64,000 nucleotides of DNA, taken from NCBI RefSeq assembly GCF_037975245.1, contig NC_092568.1, positions 11,619,501-11,683,500 on the forward strand. The letters run 5' to 3'. The position numbers and the translations under genes are program-made. Positions within the stretch are counted from its first letter, which is position 1, and each line of letters opens with the position of its first letter. Under the pieces are notes generated by a model. It searched no databases and had not been told where the DNA came from. It worked only from the letters and a program-made list of their open reading frames with translations. Below, in pieces: positions 23,625 to 37,075 of this stretch. The stretch is from Apostichopus japonicus (lineage: Eukaryota > Echinodermata > Holothuroidea > Aspidochirotida > Stichopodidae).

Positions 23625-26600
23625 TCAGTACTGCAGGTAAAGGTGACGATCATCTGTTATGAAATGGGAAAAAAAAAAGAAAAAAAAGACACCTCAAAAA
23701 TAAATAGGGCAGAAGAAGTTCCTGTAACTATACGGTCCATGAATAGTTCAGATTATTACTTATACTAGTTTGGAATGTGAAATGCAGAAGTATTTACAGT
23801 TAAGGTCCGCATTAGGGACTCGTCCATCACAACAAAGCTGCCTTTGCAATTGACGAAAAGTGACGAAAGAAATAAAAACTGTTAGCAAACTGCTTATCCA
23901 CTAAAGAACCTGTGTAAGAAAATGTGTCAAAATAAGAGGGCCTGACGATTCGATCCTTGTGAGAATTTACTAACATCGCAGCGACAAGTATACAGTTTAT
24001 ATACATGTTCTATACAATACACTCTTACGTATACCGCACAGTATTGTAACGTGTAATGTATTCCATTCAGTGATGAAATGTCTCTAAATTGATATTTACT
24101 CATTTTAATTATCTAATAATGTATATTGATAATGTAAACATGTATCATACCATTAGTGAACACGTCGTCTCCTTTCCCTGCTGGGTAGGTTTGTTTGATG
24201 AAGAAAAAACCGTCTGTTGTTAAATAAGAGGATGATCAATGTCAAAATAAAAGTGGCGGTGAAAATGTAATCTCAGAAAGGTCAACAATCATGACTAGTT
24301 AAAATCTGTATTCGTTTAAGAAACCTTGTTCTGACGTTATTGCTTTACTTTACTACAAAATATTTTATGGATAAAGAAAATAGTATATAACTTAGTGGCT
24401 TGCTCGGGTGGGGGGAGGTGGAGGGTGGGATGTCCCCTTCCACTATCGTCAGTTGGAGGAAGCCACAGTAAGGGGATATTCGGTCGGAAAAGAGTATTTA
24501 TAAGAACAAACTTGCATTAGTTCGAACATAATTTATAGTCTACATATTCCTCAGAATGCATCATTTATTTTGATGTCTGTAAATTTAATACTTATTCGGG
24601 AGTCGGCCTCAAAGACCACATGGCCACACCCCTTCCTTTAAGAACCCTTGGTCCGCCTCTGGCCATTCTATGGCCATGCCCCTACCTAACTAGGTCTGGG
24701 CAAATTGAGCAATTATTCCCCCCCCCCCCCCAAATCTTTGAAATCCTGTGCACGTCTGCTGATGTAGCTCAAGAAGTAGCCATGATAAACATGTGTAAAA
24801 TAATCCTGTATGTTATGTCCAGTCATTGGTTAAACTTTGGTACAGAATAACGTACTTACTTTAAATAAATGGAATCTTTTCAAGTTAATATACAAACCTG
24901 ATTGTCGTAGGTCTATCTCCTCAGCCTGGTATTCGTAACTTCCATCTGTAAAATAAACAAACAATTTGAATAACTATTGCAAAGGACAGACTGTTACCCT
25001 GAGTTGCGCCATAAATATTCATTAAACTGCTGAAATAAAGACGCATGCGTATACTTCTCATCGATAAATGTAAGAAAATACTTCCAATTTTATGTGTATA
25101 TAATTGTCATATTATTCTTATATCTCGACGCTCGATAACATGCTTTGAAGGTAATTTTAATATTTCGATCGAACGAAAATTCAATCTTCGTAATGTGTCT
25201 GTCAATATTTGTTACAATTATTGTTTTGTGTAATATTGATAATATATTATGACAGGCTATACATATATCGCTAAATTGAGATGAGTAAATTATTACCATT
25301 CGTAATCGTTTCCAACAAACTGTGGCTGTAGTAAGTATCATCTATAAACAAGAAAATACAAAATAAATTTATTTGTCTTCAATCGGCCTATAATTGAGAA
25401 CAAAGGAAACATGTGAGATATTTATACGATATTTAAATTGTCAGGACTTGGCCTTTAAAAAGGCTCTGCCTGCCACTCCCATAGAAAGGCACCCCCCCCC
25501 CCCCGAAATTATACAATGAATGACTACAGGATTGCATTAGAAATGCGGGTTTTTTTTTTCGCTTTTTAGATGAATCCTTTAACGGTAATAGAGATACAAA
25601 CTCTCATGTATACATTTGCATAATCGATTCATAATTACCTGTGCGGGTCGATTGGTTTGATGACGTCACTACAGTGGATGAAACTCCATCTATATATAAG
25701 ACAAGGATATGGTATAAGAAGTGCACTACTAAAAAGCAAATGAACAAAGCAACACAAACAACGTGTAATATAGCATACTGTGATATCCCCTTGACCATGA
25801 TGGGATATATATAGCGGTAAAAGCGCGAAGGTATCATACATTTATTGATCTATATTATAAATATTGAGAAATTCACGATCCTCAGAGTAACATCATTTTT
25901 CGATATTAATTAATTATGATACGAATATTTACTGTAATATATCACTAAATGACTGAATCAATATTATTTCTGATTAAAATCACTCACCAGTTGAGATTCG
26001 CTGATCCTGATATACTGTCGTTGTGACGTCATCATCTGGAAGTAAATACAAAGGTTTAGAAGTAATGATTATATTTTGATACCTGCAAGCCTCGGGACAC
26101 AATCTTTAATACAAAATGTTTGTTATTTCAAGTGGTTTACATTTTTTCATTTACCGTACTTGATACAGTAGGTACATAAAAATATAACATAATATAGAAA
26201 CAAGAGTGTGAAAGGTTAAATTGGTTTTCTTGACATTTACATTTTTACTTTATTACTTTCGTAAATATTAGTTTACATAAAGATAGCTTAGACATGAAGG
26301 TTAATGGTCTTTACTAAACCATACCTGATACAGTTTCCTCCGAGCCACTCTGAGTTTGACTCTGACATGATGTCCCGTCTGAGGATACAATATGTCAATC
26401 AAGTTAATTACAAAACTGCAACTTGTTAAAAAAAACTTTACTGTCATCCGGTTCATGTGTTCTTATTTTTATCCTTTACATGGCAACTGTTTGTAGCAGC
26501 AATTTAATTCCAAACTATGGTAATATAACAGCATAAAGAACAAAGAAAGATAAAATAAGTTTAATATACGAGTTTCTCAGAGAAACTTGATTATTTATCT

Positions 26601-29600
26601 TTTGAAGTCTTTTAACTTTATGAAGAGCAGATCGTGTTAGGTTAAGATTCATTTAATTCATATTTTATATAAATAAATCCAACTCACCACTAACACTGGT
26701 CTGCAAACTGAATTGTTTGTTTATTGTTGTTTGCTTTCCAGCTAAAATAAGAAGGGAACAAAATAATAAATTTGTAAATTATACTGGGTGGGTGGCGTTC
26801 CATAAACTATAGTTACAGCCAACAATGATAAATTGACAAGAGGAAGGTTATATAAGTATTCACGACATTATCAAAGGTATGGATTTCTTTCTATCGCTGT
26901 GCGACCGTATATCAATGCACGTATATCAATGACAGAGGTATATAGCTACTAACCTACTACAGTGTTATCAGTGATGTGGCTTAGCTCTTCCTTGCCAATC
27001 CCAAAAACTGTGAACGAGGAGAGTAATTTACAACAAATTATGGATTATTTAATAATTACAAATGTAACCGTATCGATATAATACTGAAGCAGTGTGCGTT
27101 ACAACTTCCATGATTATGTTTTGTACAGTGATGAAGAGTAGGGTGTGTGGACTGGTTGAAAGATGAGGAAATATGCTAAACACATTATTAAGTTGATGAG
27201 AAGCTAATTATGTCTAATGACTGTTTCAAATAATAAATAAATTAATAATTGGTTAAAATAATAAATTATAACAAAATAATGAACAGTAGGTTACTCACCA
27301 GAGTAATCACACTGTTGAATGTCCTGTGTATGGGTGATAGTTTGTCCGTCTGTAAACAGAGAATATATTATGTAACATCATAATATGACAGACTAATAGG
27401 CAATCAAAGGTATTACAAATTTATGAGAAAACTTAATATATAAGATAAATTGTAATTTGATATTCATGATTCCTTATCATTATTATTATTTTTATTATTA
27501 TTAAATACTTGAAATTACAAACCTTTGGTTTGAGTTGTTATCTTATTCGCCTTCAGTTGGTATGAAGACACCCCATCTGTCAGAGAAAGGAAAGAGGAAT
27601 CCATTAATATCGCTGAAACAATAAACTCACAGAAAAAGTCACAGTGTCGAGGACTTTAAGGCTATATGTCTACTTGTTGTAAGTAGTCAAGGAGTCGTAA
27701 TAGCTACATGAATAATCCTTCCCACACCACTGTTTGTCCCCTTCTATACCTCCAGATGACACAGTATATATTGAGCATAAGTTACGCCCCCCCCCCCCCT
27801 CCCCTCCAGTAAAATGAACATCCGAAGAGAAACACCTTGGCAATGACATGTGACACAATATAGCGACACTTACCAGTCCAATGGTACATGTATTTAGTAG
27901 CTGTATTGGTACCAGTTGGATCTGAAAGAAATATGAAGAAGCATTTTGAAGTAATACTTTAAAACTTCAATTCAATTCAATTCAAAAAGTATGGGTTAAA
28001 ATTTAAAATAAAAATCAATCAAAACTCCTTGATGCAATCAAAACTATTTATTTTTCTCACCTGTTAGAGTTTCCTCGGTGTTTTGGATCTGATCAGGGCC
28101 TGGAAGAGTGTCAAATTATGTTATATTTGAAAACAGTCAAGAAGACTTTTATTACATAAATCTCAGGTTTATTACCTTGAGTAGAAATTGTAGAAAGAAA
28201 TGAAAGATTAATATTTAAATTTGTCAAATCAATTGAGTATTAACTTTTCTTGCGCAAAATACTCAATACTCACCAGTTGAACTTTTGAAAGTATACTGGT
28301 AGTAAGTCAGGGTGTAACCTGAAATATGAAAAATGTGACTTTTCTCGTCAAAATGTTTTACCTACTGATAAACATTAAATACGGGACTGCAGAGACTTCC
28401 CCAAGTGACCCCACCATACAGTGTTGAACAGGAAGATATACCTAAATGCTTTAATATAATGTAACCATATATTATAGCCTACCGACTACAGTGAGTGTTA
28501 CTTTACCTTCACATCTCGTTGTTGTGGTTTGTTGAGAGTGTTGGCCCTGAATATCTGCAGCGTGAATAAAATTGGGGAAGATTTTATAAAATAAACTTAA
28601 ACATTTATGACATCGATAGTTTGTTTTCTTCCCTTTTTCTTAAGTTTTACATATTGGCGATGTTCTGTGCACCAAGTTCATTTTCTCAAGTTCCATGCAC
28701 TGCAACAGTGACTAAAAGCATATCGTTTATAATATACCAAAGTCACGAAAATAATAGGTACCGAATGGAAACAAAATCTATCTTACCAGACCAGGTAGAC
28801 GTAGTATCATCTTGTTGATGCTTCTCGAAGGCAGCAGGGGTCGTGTACTGCTCGACTACAAAATAAAATATATAATCAAGTGATGGTCTGACGAAAAATA
28901 CTAAATTGTTAATGGATTTTTATTCCATATCTTTAGTATACTAATCACAAAAGAATTTCACATGAAATTCAAACAGTCCAATTATTTAAGTCTGTAGAGA
29001 TATTTTAGTCTGTAGAGATATTTTAGTCTGTAGAGATATGGTAGTCTGAGAGATATTTTAGTCTGAGAGATAATACAGTGAATCGAGGCAATAACTCGAC
29101 TGACGATGACTTGCCGATTTTATGATGGAATGACTCGTGATACAGAACACGAATGTAAGTAACCATATTCAGAACACGAATGTAAGTAACCATAATACAG
29201 AACACGAATGTAAGTAACCATATTCAGAACACGAATGTAAGTAACCACATACAGATCACGAATGTAAGTAACCATATACAGAACACGAATGTAAGTAACC
29301 ATATTCAGAACACGAATGTAAGTAACCATATTCAGAACACGAATGTAAGTAACCATATTCAGAACACGAATGTAAGTAACCATATTCATATCACGAATGT
29401 AAGTAACCATACTAGATCACGAATGTAAGTAACCATATACATATCACGAATGTAAGTAACCATATTCATATCACGAATGTAAGTAACCACATACAGATCA
29501 CGAATGTAAGTAACCATATACAGATCACGAATGTAAGTAACCATATTCAGATCACGAATGTAAGTAACCATATACAGATCACGAATGTAAGTAACCATAT

Positions 29601-32600
29601 TCAGAACACGAATGTAAGTAACCACATACAGAACACGAATGTAAGTAACCATATACAGATCACGAATGTAAGTAACCACAATACAGATCACGAATGTAAG
29701 TAACCATATTCAGAACACGAATGTAAGTAACCACAATACAGATCACGAATGTAAGTAACCATATACAGAACACGAATGTAAGTAACCATATTCAGAACAC
29801 GAATGTAAGAAACCACATACAGAACACGAATGTAAGTAACCATATACAGATCACGAATGTAAGTAACCACAATACAGATCACGAATGTAAGTAACCATAT
29901 ACAGATCACGAATGTAAGTAACCATATACAGAACACGAATGTAAGTAACCATAAACACGAATGTAAGTAACCACAATACAGATCACGAATGTAAGTAACC
30001 ATATACAGCTCACGAATGTAAGTAACCATATACAGAACACGAATGTAAGTAACCATATTCAGAACACGAATGTAAGTAACCACAATACGGATCACGAATG
30101 TAAGTAACCATATACAGCTCACGAATGTTAGTAACCATATTCAGAACACGAATGTAAGTAACCACAATACAGATCACGAATGTAAGTAACCATATACACA
30201 ACACGAATGTAAGTAACCATATTCAGATCACGAATGAAAGTAACCATATACACATCACGAATGTAAGAAACCATATTCAGAACACGAATATAAGTAACCA
30301 TAATACAGATCACGAATGTAAGTAACCATATACAGATCACGAATGTAAGTAACCATATTCAGAACACGAATGTAAGTAACCACAATACAGAACACGAATG
30401 TAAGTAACCATATACAGAACACGAATGTAAGTAACCATATTCAGAACACGAATGTAACTAACCACATACAGAACAAGAATGCAAGTAACCATATCCATAT
30501 CACGAATGTAAGTAACCACAATACAGATCACGAATGTAAGTAACCATATACACAACACGAATGTAAGTAACCATATTCAGATCACGAATGAAAGTAACCA
30601 TATACACATCACGAATGTAAGAAACCATATTCAGAACACGAATATAAGTAACCACAATACAGATCACGAATGTAAGTAACCATATACAGATCACGAATGT
30701 AAGTAACCATATTCAGAACACGAATGTAAGTAACCACAATACAGAACACGAATGTAAGTAACCATATACAGAACACGAATGTAAGTAACCATATTCAGAA
30801 CACGAATGTAACTAACCACATACAGAACAAGAATGCAAGTAACCATATCCATATCACGAATGTAAGTAACCATATCAGATTGCGAGGTCTGCATTCTGAT
30901 ATTTTCTATTCGACAGTGAAGTGAATAAAAGGGGGAATGGGTGGATGTCATGAAGGGTGGATGAGGTGAGAGGGACGGTACCGAGAAGAGAGAGACTGTG
31001 CGTGTGTGTATGTGTGTTCTGATACTACAGGCATTCTGTAAAGATAACAACAATGAAACCTTTCTTTCAAAAAAACTCACCTCGAGGTAAATTAATGATC
31101 CCAAAGTAACCGCTTGGAATCAGTAACATTCTCTCAGGATCTAAAGGAAAGATTAAGTACAAATTATAAAATATCGAATGATAAAATGTATGCTCAATAG
31201 TGTTTAATGAGTTTTACGTACAATCTCGTTTGTTTTCAATATTTTGGGTATACTGTACTACGTATAAAGTTCGACTTACCGTTCTTGTGATCGAGAGGAA
31301 CACATGAAGGAAGGCCTTGAATGAGGCGTTCTGCTGCAGTAAAGAAAGAAAAGAACCAACTTATATAGCAACAATTAACAACTATTTCAAACCGTCATCA
31401 TAAAACAAGTTAAATGGTCTTGTGTTCATTTAATTAAAGTATATTGTACCCATATTTCTTTCAATACAAGAAGTCATAGTAACTCACCTTCAAATTTTGC
31501 CAGCATAAAATCAGGATAAAGTCTTAGCTGGTCTTGCATCGTAAGATCAAGATAGCCTGAATGGGAGTAAAATGCTAATTAACAACAATATAGTTTAATG
31601 TAAAGTTTGAATTTAATACATATGTGATCTTGTTTCATGAATGGTCAGCGAACACAAATATTTTTTTCATAATGAGATACTTGACTATGTGCTTTAACGT
31701 GAAAATTAGTATTCATTATGTAAAGGAAGAGATGGTTACACTTACTGTTAAAAAGATCTTCACGCATGCGCAGGGTTTGCTCTATAAAAAAAAGAGAGTT
31801 TTCCATATATATGTGAAAGTGACATCATCTAAGCATTAATGTTATTAAGTGACACACACACGCATACACACACAAAATAAAGCAAGAACGGAAGAAGTTA
31901 AAAAACATCCATGGAAACTTAAAATTATTTATGAAGTTCTAGCCCGATCAACCGTGAAAGGGCGATGAATGGTTCGGATCTTTGTAATTAGAGGGTGGTA
32001 GCAAAATTAACAGCCGTCGGTCATGGAATTGTATCTGAATGTTAAGTTATTGTAAAGTACTGTGGAAACTAGAAAAATAATCTGAGAAATACCTGATGGA
32101 AAGCAAAGAAGCGAAGAAACATTTTCTTCGGTGACGGGAAATTCCCGAGTGAAGGGTTTCCGTTTTAGATCTATGTAGATGAAAACAGTCATAAGAACGA
32201 TGTTTAAACTACATACCTTCACTTAGAATCGGAATACAGGACTATCACGTCGCTATGTACCTTGGAGGGGTTGGGGTGGGGTGGAGGGAGATTATGAGAG
32301 TGTATTGTCATCTCATCGTTACCTTACTCACTGTGAAAGGAAAAACAAACCAGAGAATCACACCAGGAGAATGAATAACTTTATACACATACCTTGATTT
32401 CTGAAAGTTTTTCCTCTCCTTATCCTCCAGCCCCCCTGACCTGTAAGGTACCATAGGATATACCGCCCCCCTACCCAACCCATCACTTCCTGTCTAAATT
32501 ATTACTGAAGGCACTGGTCAATATATGATGTTTTATTTATCTATTAAATGGATATATTAATCATGTGATATAAATGCTCGCCCATAATTGGATGACGTAA

Positions 32601-33456
32601 TTTGACTTTGACCTACACCTTACCTTGAAACCGAGGACGGTACCCGTAACATCCTTCTGGGAGGATGTATTGAGCTGAGGATAAAGGAAAATATATCTGA
32701 CTAACTATAAAAAATGAAATCAGTTTGTTTTAATGACTTGCCTTATATTTTGGTTACAAAATGGAATCAGAAACATTGTATGCAGAGATCTAGTATAAGT
32801 CTTGTGGGTTAAATTTCAATGTTTACACCCAACCCAACTGCATATCTATCGAAAATGAACTGAGTTAAGAAATTTTCATGAGCACTTTAAAAAGCATTTT
32901 AAATTCAAATGATGTTCATCAGAGAATATTATTTGACAATTGCGTTTTATAGGTAGACGCTTTATTCGGGCTTACAGTTCCAATAAATTCGTACACAAAC
33001 TGAATATTATATGTAGGCCTATTAAACTGTAGGAATTTTATTCACAAAGAGGTTCATCAAATAAAACCAATTTAAAAGAAATGTTTGACGTATAGAATGT
33101 AGTTTAATTCGGGCTAATTGTCACATAGAGATATTATCATGTTTTACTACGAAAGATCCCAAATAACACAAGGAGTCTTAACTGGGATCACTTGGTAGAC
33201 TTCCACGTAAAATGATGATTAAAACGCAACAAATAAACATATATTTGTTGGTCATAACTTACCTCGCCCATAGGCCAGGAATTTGGTGAACTTCCTAGCC
33301 ATGTAAGAGGAAGCATAGTAACTTGCCAGTGAGAATGTAAAGAACATCTTGAGAAATCGCACAATAGACTTATCTTCAACGAAGAGCAATTGCAATGTAA
33401 ACATTACGTTACATAATTATATACCTTATAATGTTTATCGTCGTTGTCCATGTCAT
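23625..33456 (-). CDS. Gene B: second tandem paralogue, exon 1 broken by a 4-bp insertion
   Basis: Exons (high to low): 33456-33263 (shifted), 32674-32624, 32170-32093, 31781-31746, 31556-31488, 31330-31280, 31140-31081, 28855-28787, 28554-28507, 28318-28274, 28099-28061, 27921-27874, 27576-27523, 27349-27299, 27007-26954, 26741-26688, 26378-26325, 26035-25988, 25689-25639, 25341-25297, 24945-24898, 24213-24151, 23653-23625. Exons 2-23 keep frame, length class and splice sites and have no stop. Exon 1 is 194 nt, 4 nt longer than in A and C; from the usual ATG the frame ends at TAA after 15 codons. An internal ATG at 33404-33402 restores the frame and would give a protein lacking much of the first hydrophobic stretch. 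Either it starts there or B is a recent pseudogene. Exon 2 has Arg for Pro near its end. The last codon before the stop is Tyr rather than Cys. Confidence 0.7.
28990..29075. repeat. 18-bp tandem repeat beside the gene B minisatellite
   Basis: About five imperfect copies of AGTCTGTAGAGATATTTT. Gene C has about two and a half copies at 43382-43430, so the short repeat also differs in copy number between paralogues. Confidence 0.7.
29143..30876. repeat. 27-bp minisatellite in intron 7 of gene B (about 64 units)
   Basis: The unit is about 27 bp (some 28), built around ACGAATGTAAGTAACCATA with variable linkers. As 27 is nine codons, the array is open on the minus strand and reads as repeats of MVTYIRDLY or MVTYIRVLN. 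These are period artefacts inside an intron, not a protein supported by splice sites. Each unit carries GTAAGTA, a splice-donor-like string, on the strand antisense to the gene. Gene A lacks the array. Confidence 0.93.
30170..30876. repeat. Higher-order duplication of about 354 bp inside the gene B minisatellite
   Basis: A distinctive run of variant units (CACAACACGA near 30197, units with GAATGAAAG, then GTAAGAAACC, then GAATATAAG) recurs in the same order starting near 30551, an offset of 354 bp, about 13 units. This is a block duplication within the array. Confidence 0.75.
33263..33456 (-). pseudogene. Gene B exon 1 with 4-bp insertion and early stop
   Basis: Compared with the 190-nt exon 1 of A and C, B has four extra bases near 33405-33425. 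The reading from the conserved ATG is MTWTTTINIIRYIIM followed by TAA. The rest of the exon stays intact in the original frame, and the internal Met codon at 33402-33404 opens it with MFTLQLLFVEDK. The donor GTAAG is preserved. Confidence 0.75.
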
Positions 33457-33960
33457 TTCTGTGTGACGTCACATGTACAGGTACGCTCGCGCAATGATCT
33501 CTCAGTGCGTTTACGCTCCGAGATCTGTTGTTGTGCTTCGGAACATATATATACTATACAGAGACCTGTTATAGCACATCGGTAACTGAATGCGCGCACG
33601 TACACGCGCAAGTTGGCTCCATCGCAGTGTTCGTACGGACGCACTGCAATAAATTATACAGTAAAAAACGTGTGTAGGCTTGTGCGTGTACTGACGTCAC
33701 TGTTTGTGTATGGTATTATGTTTAAGGATCTAGCGTATCTTTGACGCTATACCGTGTCCTATGCTTTCGCAATGATCACGCACGGTGTCCTTCGCGATTT
33801 TCCATTTCCACTATCTGTTCCCGGTTCAAATTCACCACAGGAACCAGATTCTTTTGACCAATTCAGTTTTGCTGCTTCGTAGAGTTGTTGAGAGGAGTCT
33901 TCCGTGGATTTGAATATTTACGAATTGGGATATATTAATGACACAGTACTATTAGCATAC
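33457..33960. other. 5' flank of gene B
   Basis: Matches the A and C flanks, with the CRE site (33464-33471) and a weakened TATA-like TATAACAG (33566-33573 on the minus strand). Confidence 0.5.
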
Positions 33961-34319
33961 AGAGCAGAGGCGGAGAAAGGACAAGATGTGAGCCTAAAGA
34001 AGCCAACTTCCTAATAGAGGATAAGGGGTACCACAATCACCCACCCCCTCCCCCACTCTCCACTCCCCATCCCCATCCCCTCTCCCCTCTACCTCCCCTA
34101 ATAACATATTCGATGTGAAATGCTGCATTCTGAGCCATATTTATACTATTAATGAGTTTTATAATTAGCTTTGGTCTTAGTTTATATTTTATCTGGTGGG
34201 GTGAAAAGGGGGGTGTACACCCCTTATCTCCTGGATAGGAGCTAGAAAAATATACAATCCAGTCGTCCCTGTATGTTCTCATATGGGTATCCATCGTAAT
34301 TTGAATTGTTGCGGCAATA

Positions 34320-36240
34320 TACAAAAAGTGTCAAAGTTTTGATATAATAGTCAGTCCAAATTAACTGGCTAAAACTACAAATTTCGAAAGATAATGTCCA
34401 AAATTCGACGTGAAACGTCACAATGTAACGGTAAACTCATTTAGGAGATTTAATGCAGAAATTCTCATTGAAATCGTCAACAATCTCATATAAAACATTG
34501 ACATTTTAAAATAAACGTCGGAATTTTATGATCATCACATTTTTTAACTACAAATTGAAAAGTACAAAATATATGTAGAAACATTAGAATAAAAGAACTT
34601 CTTAGATAAAATATCAAACCTCCGAGATATAAAACATGGACTTTTTGACAAAAGCGTAATATTTTTAAGATAAACGAAGGTCGGAATTTGGAGGTAAAAT
34701 GTTAAAAATTTGAGATGAGAAGTTGAAATTTCTAGATGGCCTGCATTGTAGCATCCACTAGAATGAAATACTTCTGTTGAACGTTCTCAATCGCCAATAC
34801 GTTTTTGAAAGCTAAGGGTAGCTTAATGTTTAAAAGTTGATTGATCTTGCTTGTTTATATCAAGAAACCTAAATAACTTGGTCATGTTTATCTTTTTGAA
34901 TATATACATTACGACCAGTATGGAAGAGTATGACGAAAATCTACTGAAAAAAATGACAAGCAGTAAACGCTCAATAGGTAAATTTCTTGCAAACCAACAA
35001 CCGATGATGGCCTGGGATCACAGAAATGATATTTCAAGGCCTAAGATGTATTATCTTAGATGGTAGAATTGTAATTATTTTAATAATCTTACCTCATTGT
35101 ACATATATTCATACTGTAACAATTCATTCCAGACTAGCCGAGTCACCATCATTCTACCCGACAGCCTTGTGTGGACCATCACTCGGGTGAGATGTTTCAC
35201 ATATATGTCACAATTTCCCTAAGAAACAGCAACATTTTCCGGATTTCCGTCGCTTTGGCCCGACGTAAAATAATATATGGGGTGTGCTAATCACTCCCCA
35301 CCCCTCCCACATAGTGACGCCCCTGATCGCCCTGATGAGAATTTTCTGGAAAACGTCATGATTTTCCTGACAAACGACACAATGTTCCCGACGACCGTCC
35401 TGTTCGCCCGGCAGTATATAATTATCCTGAGGGAGGGGGCGGGGAGATAACTGCTGTTTATATTATAGTTTGATGCTATCATGAAAATAGCTGCAACTTC
35501 CATCAAAATCCATCAAAGATTCTTTTAAAAGTGGAAAATCACATTATGTAATGATAAATGTGGACTTGTTATTAACATATATCCATGATAAAGTTCATGT
35601 CATATTTTAGGTTCCTTATTTTAAACAAACAATTATTAGTATAAACAAATATTCTTTCTGTTTTTCTTTCAATTTGAAGAACATTAGACTCCACTGTAGT
35701 CGTCGTGAGGGCAGAGATGAACTCCCAAATTTGAAATATGTAACAGATTCATGAGACTCTTCTTTAAAAATCAATTAATGATAAACAAAAGTTCCTATAA
35801 TGTCTTTTTCTTAAATTTGAATGAGATTTGAAGTCAGTTATAAACTTTAAAATGTCAGATATGAAATATGGGACGAATTCATGAAACTCCCTTTTTGAGA
35901 CTCAAATTATCATTTTTCTAAGGCTATATATAGCCTTGTGGTTTTATTCAGTTTATTGAGTCGAAATTTTAAACTTTTAAAATTTCTCTTATAATACAAC
36001 TTTGCGATACAACGATGTTTAAGTCAGTGTATAGACTCGATTCATACACTATATGTTCCTTAGCATATCGGAACAGGTTTTTTACGTTACTTATCGGAAG
36101 AAGTGAAAGTGTTATAAAAGTGTAAACCAATAAGCCTTAGGAAAGGGCGATTTTATAAATGTGTTTATATATCATGCTTATTTGTGAAAGGAGTAACCGA
36201 GTCCGATGCCATCAGTACTTGGTCAGTTGCTTATATCCTT
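34320..36240. other. Mostly unique AT-rich region upstream of gene B
   Basis: Apart from the decayed upstream repeat at 34955-35310 I see no gene, tRNA or clear repeat. This stretch has no counterpart upstream of A or C. Confidence 0.5.
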
Positions 36241-36245
36241 ATTTT

Positions 36246-36655
36246 AATTTATAAATAAATTGTGAACATATATAGGCTTATATTGATATTTAAATTGTGA
36301 ACATATATAAGCTTATATTGATATTTGAATTGTGAGCATATATATGCTTTTATTTATATATAAATTGTGAGAATATATAGGATTATATTGATTTGTATAA
36401 ATTGTTAGCATATAGAGGCTCACACTGACCTATAAATTGTAAGCATATATATTCTGGTATTGATAATAAATTGTGAGCATAAAACAGCTAATATTGATGT
36501 ATAAATTATGAGCATATAGAGGCTTATATTAATATATAACTTATGAGTATGTATTGTCTTATATTTATACATAAATTGTGAGCATACATAGGCATATATT
36601 AATATATAACTTGTGAGCGTATACAGGCATATATTGATATTCGGTGGGGTATTGT
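36246..36655. repeat. About 36-bp AT-rich minisatellite upstream of gene B
   Basis: About eleven imperfect units around ATAAATTGTGAGCATATA followed by GGCTTATATTGAT. Found only here in the window. Confidence 0.75.
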
Positions 36656-36659
36656 GATC

Positions 36660-37075
36660 ATTTTTGGCTTATATTGATATTTACATTAAAGTAGTAATGG
36701 ATTATCTCCTGTTTATCAGCGTGACGTTAGAGTGGCGCTAGATAACAAAGTATTTCGTTTTGAAGATTTCTAAATTTACCGGAGTTTCTCTGTAACAATG
36801 CTGAATACATTTATTATGACCAAGGATGGGTAAATTTAAGTTATGCGGTTGTGGTTCTATGTCCGCACGGCGAAGGATATAGTGCTTGTTATCCCTCCCT
36901 TAAGAAAACGTGGAAAACAGTGTGATACGTATAGTGAAAAGGGACGATAGATAACTAAGTTTTGTTTTCTGTGCGTGATTCAGATTTGATTTGGAAGTCT
37001 TTCAAATGTAATCCAGTAACATTTTCAGGAGAGCACCACTGCGCACAATCAGGATTCACTCAACCATTTCATAAA
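36660..37075. other. Unique sequence between minisatellite and gene C 3' flank
   Basis: No gene or repeat recognised. The spacer homology begins at its right end with ATAACTGAATGATAACGCTACGG-like sequence near 37076. Confidence 0.4.

Noticed and set aside
29143-30876. CRISPR-like regular repeats
   Set aside because: Units are head-to-tail with no unique spacers, in a eukaryotic intron; this is a minisatellite.
30691-31104. 137-codon frame linking exon 7 of gene B to the minisatellite
   Set aside because: It uses a different frame from the conserved exon 7 frame and a non-ATG start.
34851-35066. Plus-strand 71-codon frame upstream of gene B
   Set aside because: It overlaps the decayed upstream repeat; related frames in A and C are shifted or short, and no splice partners were seen.
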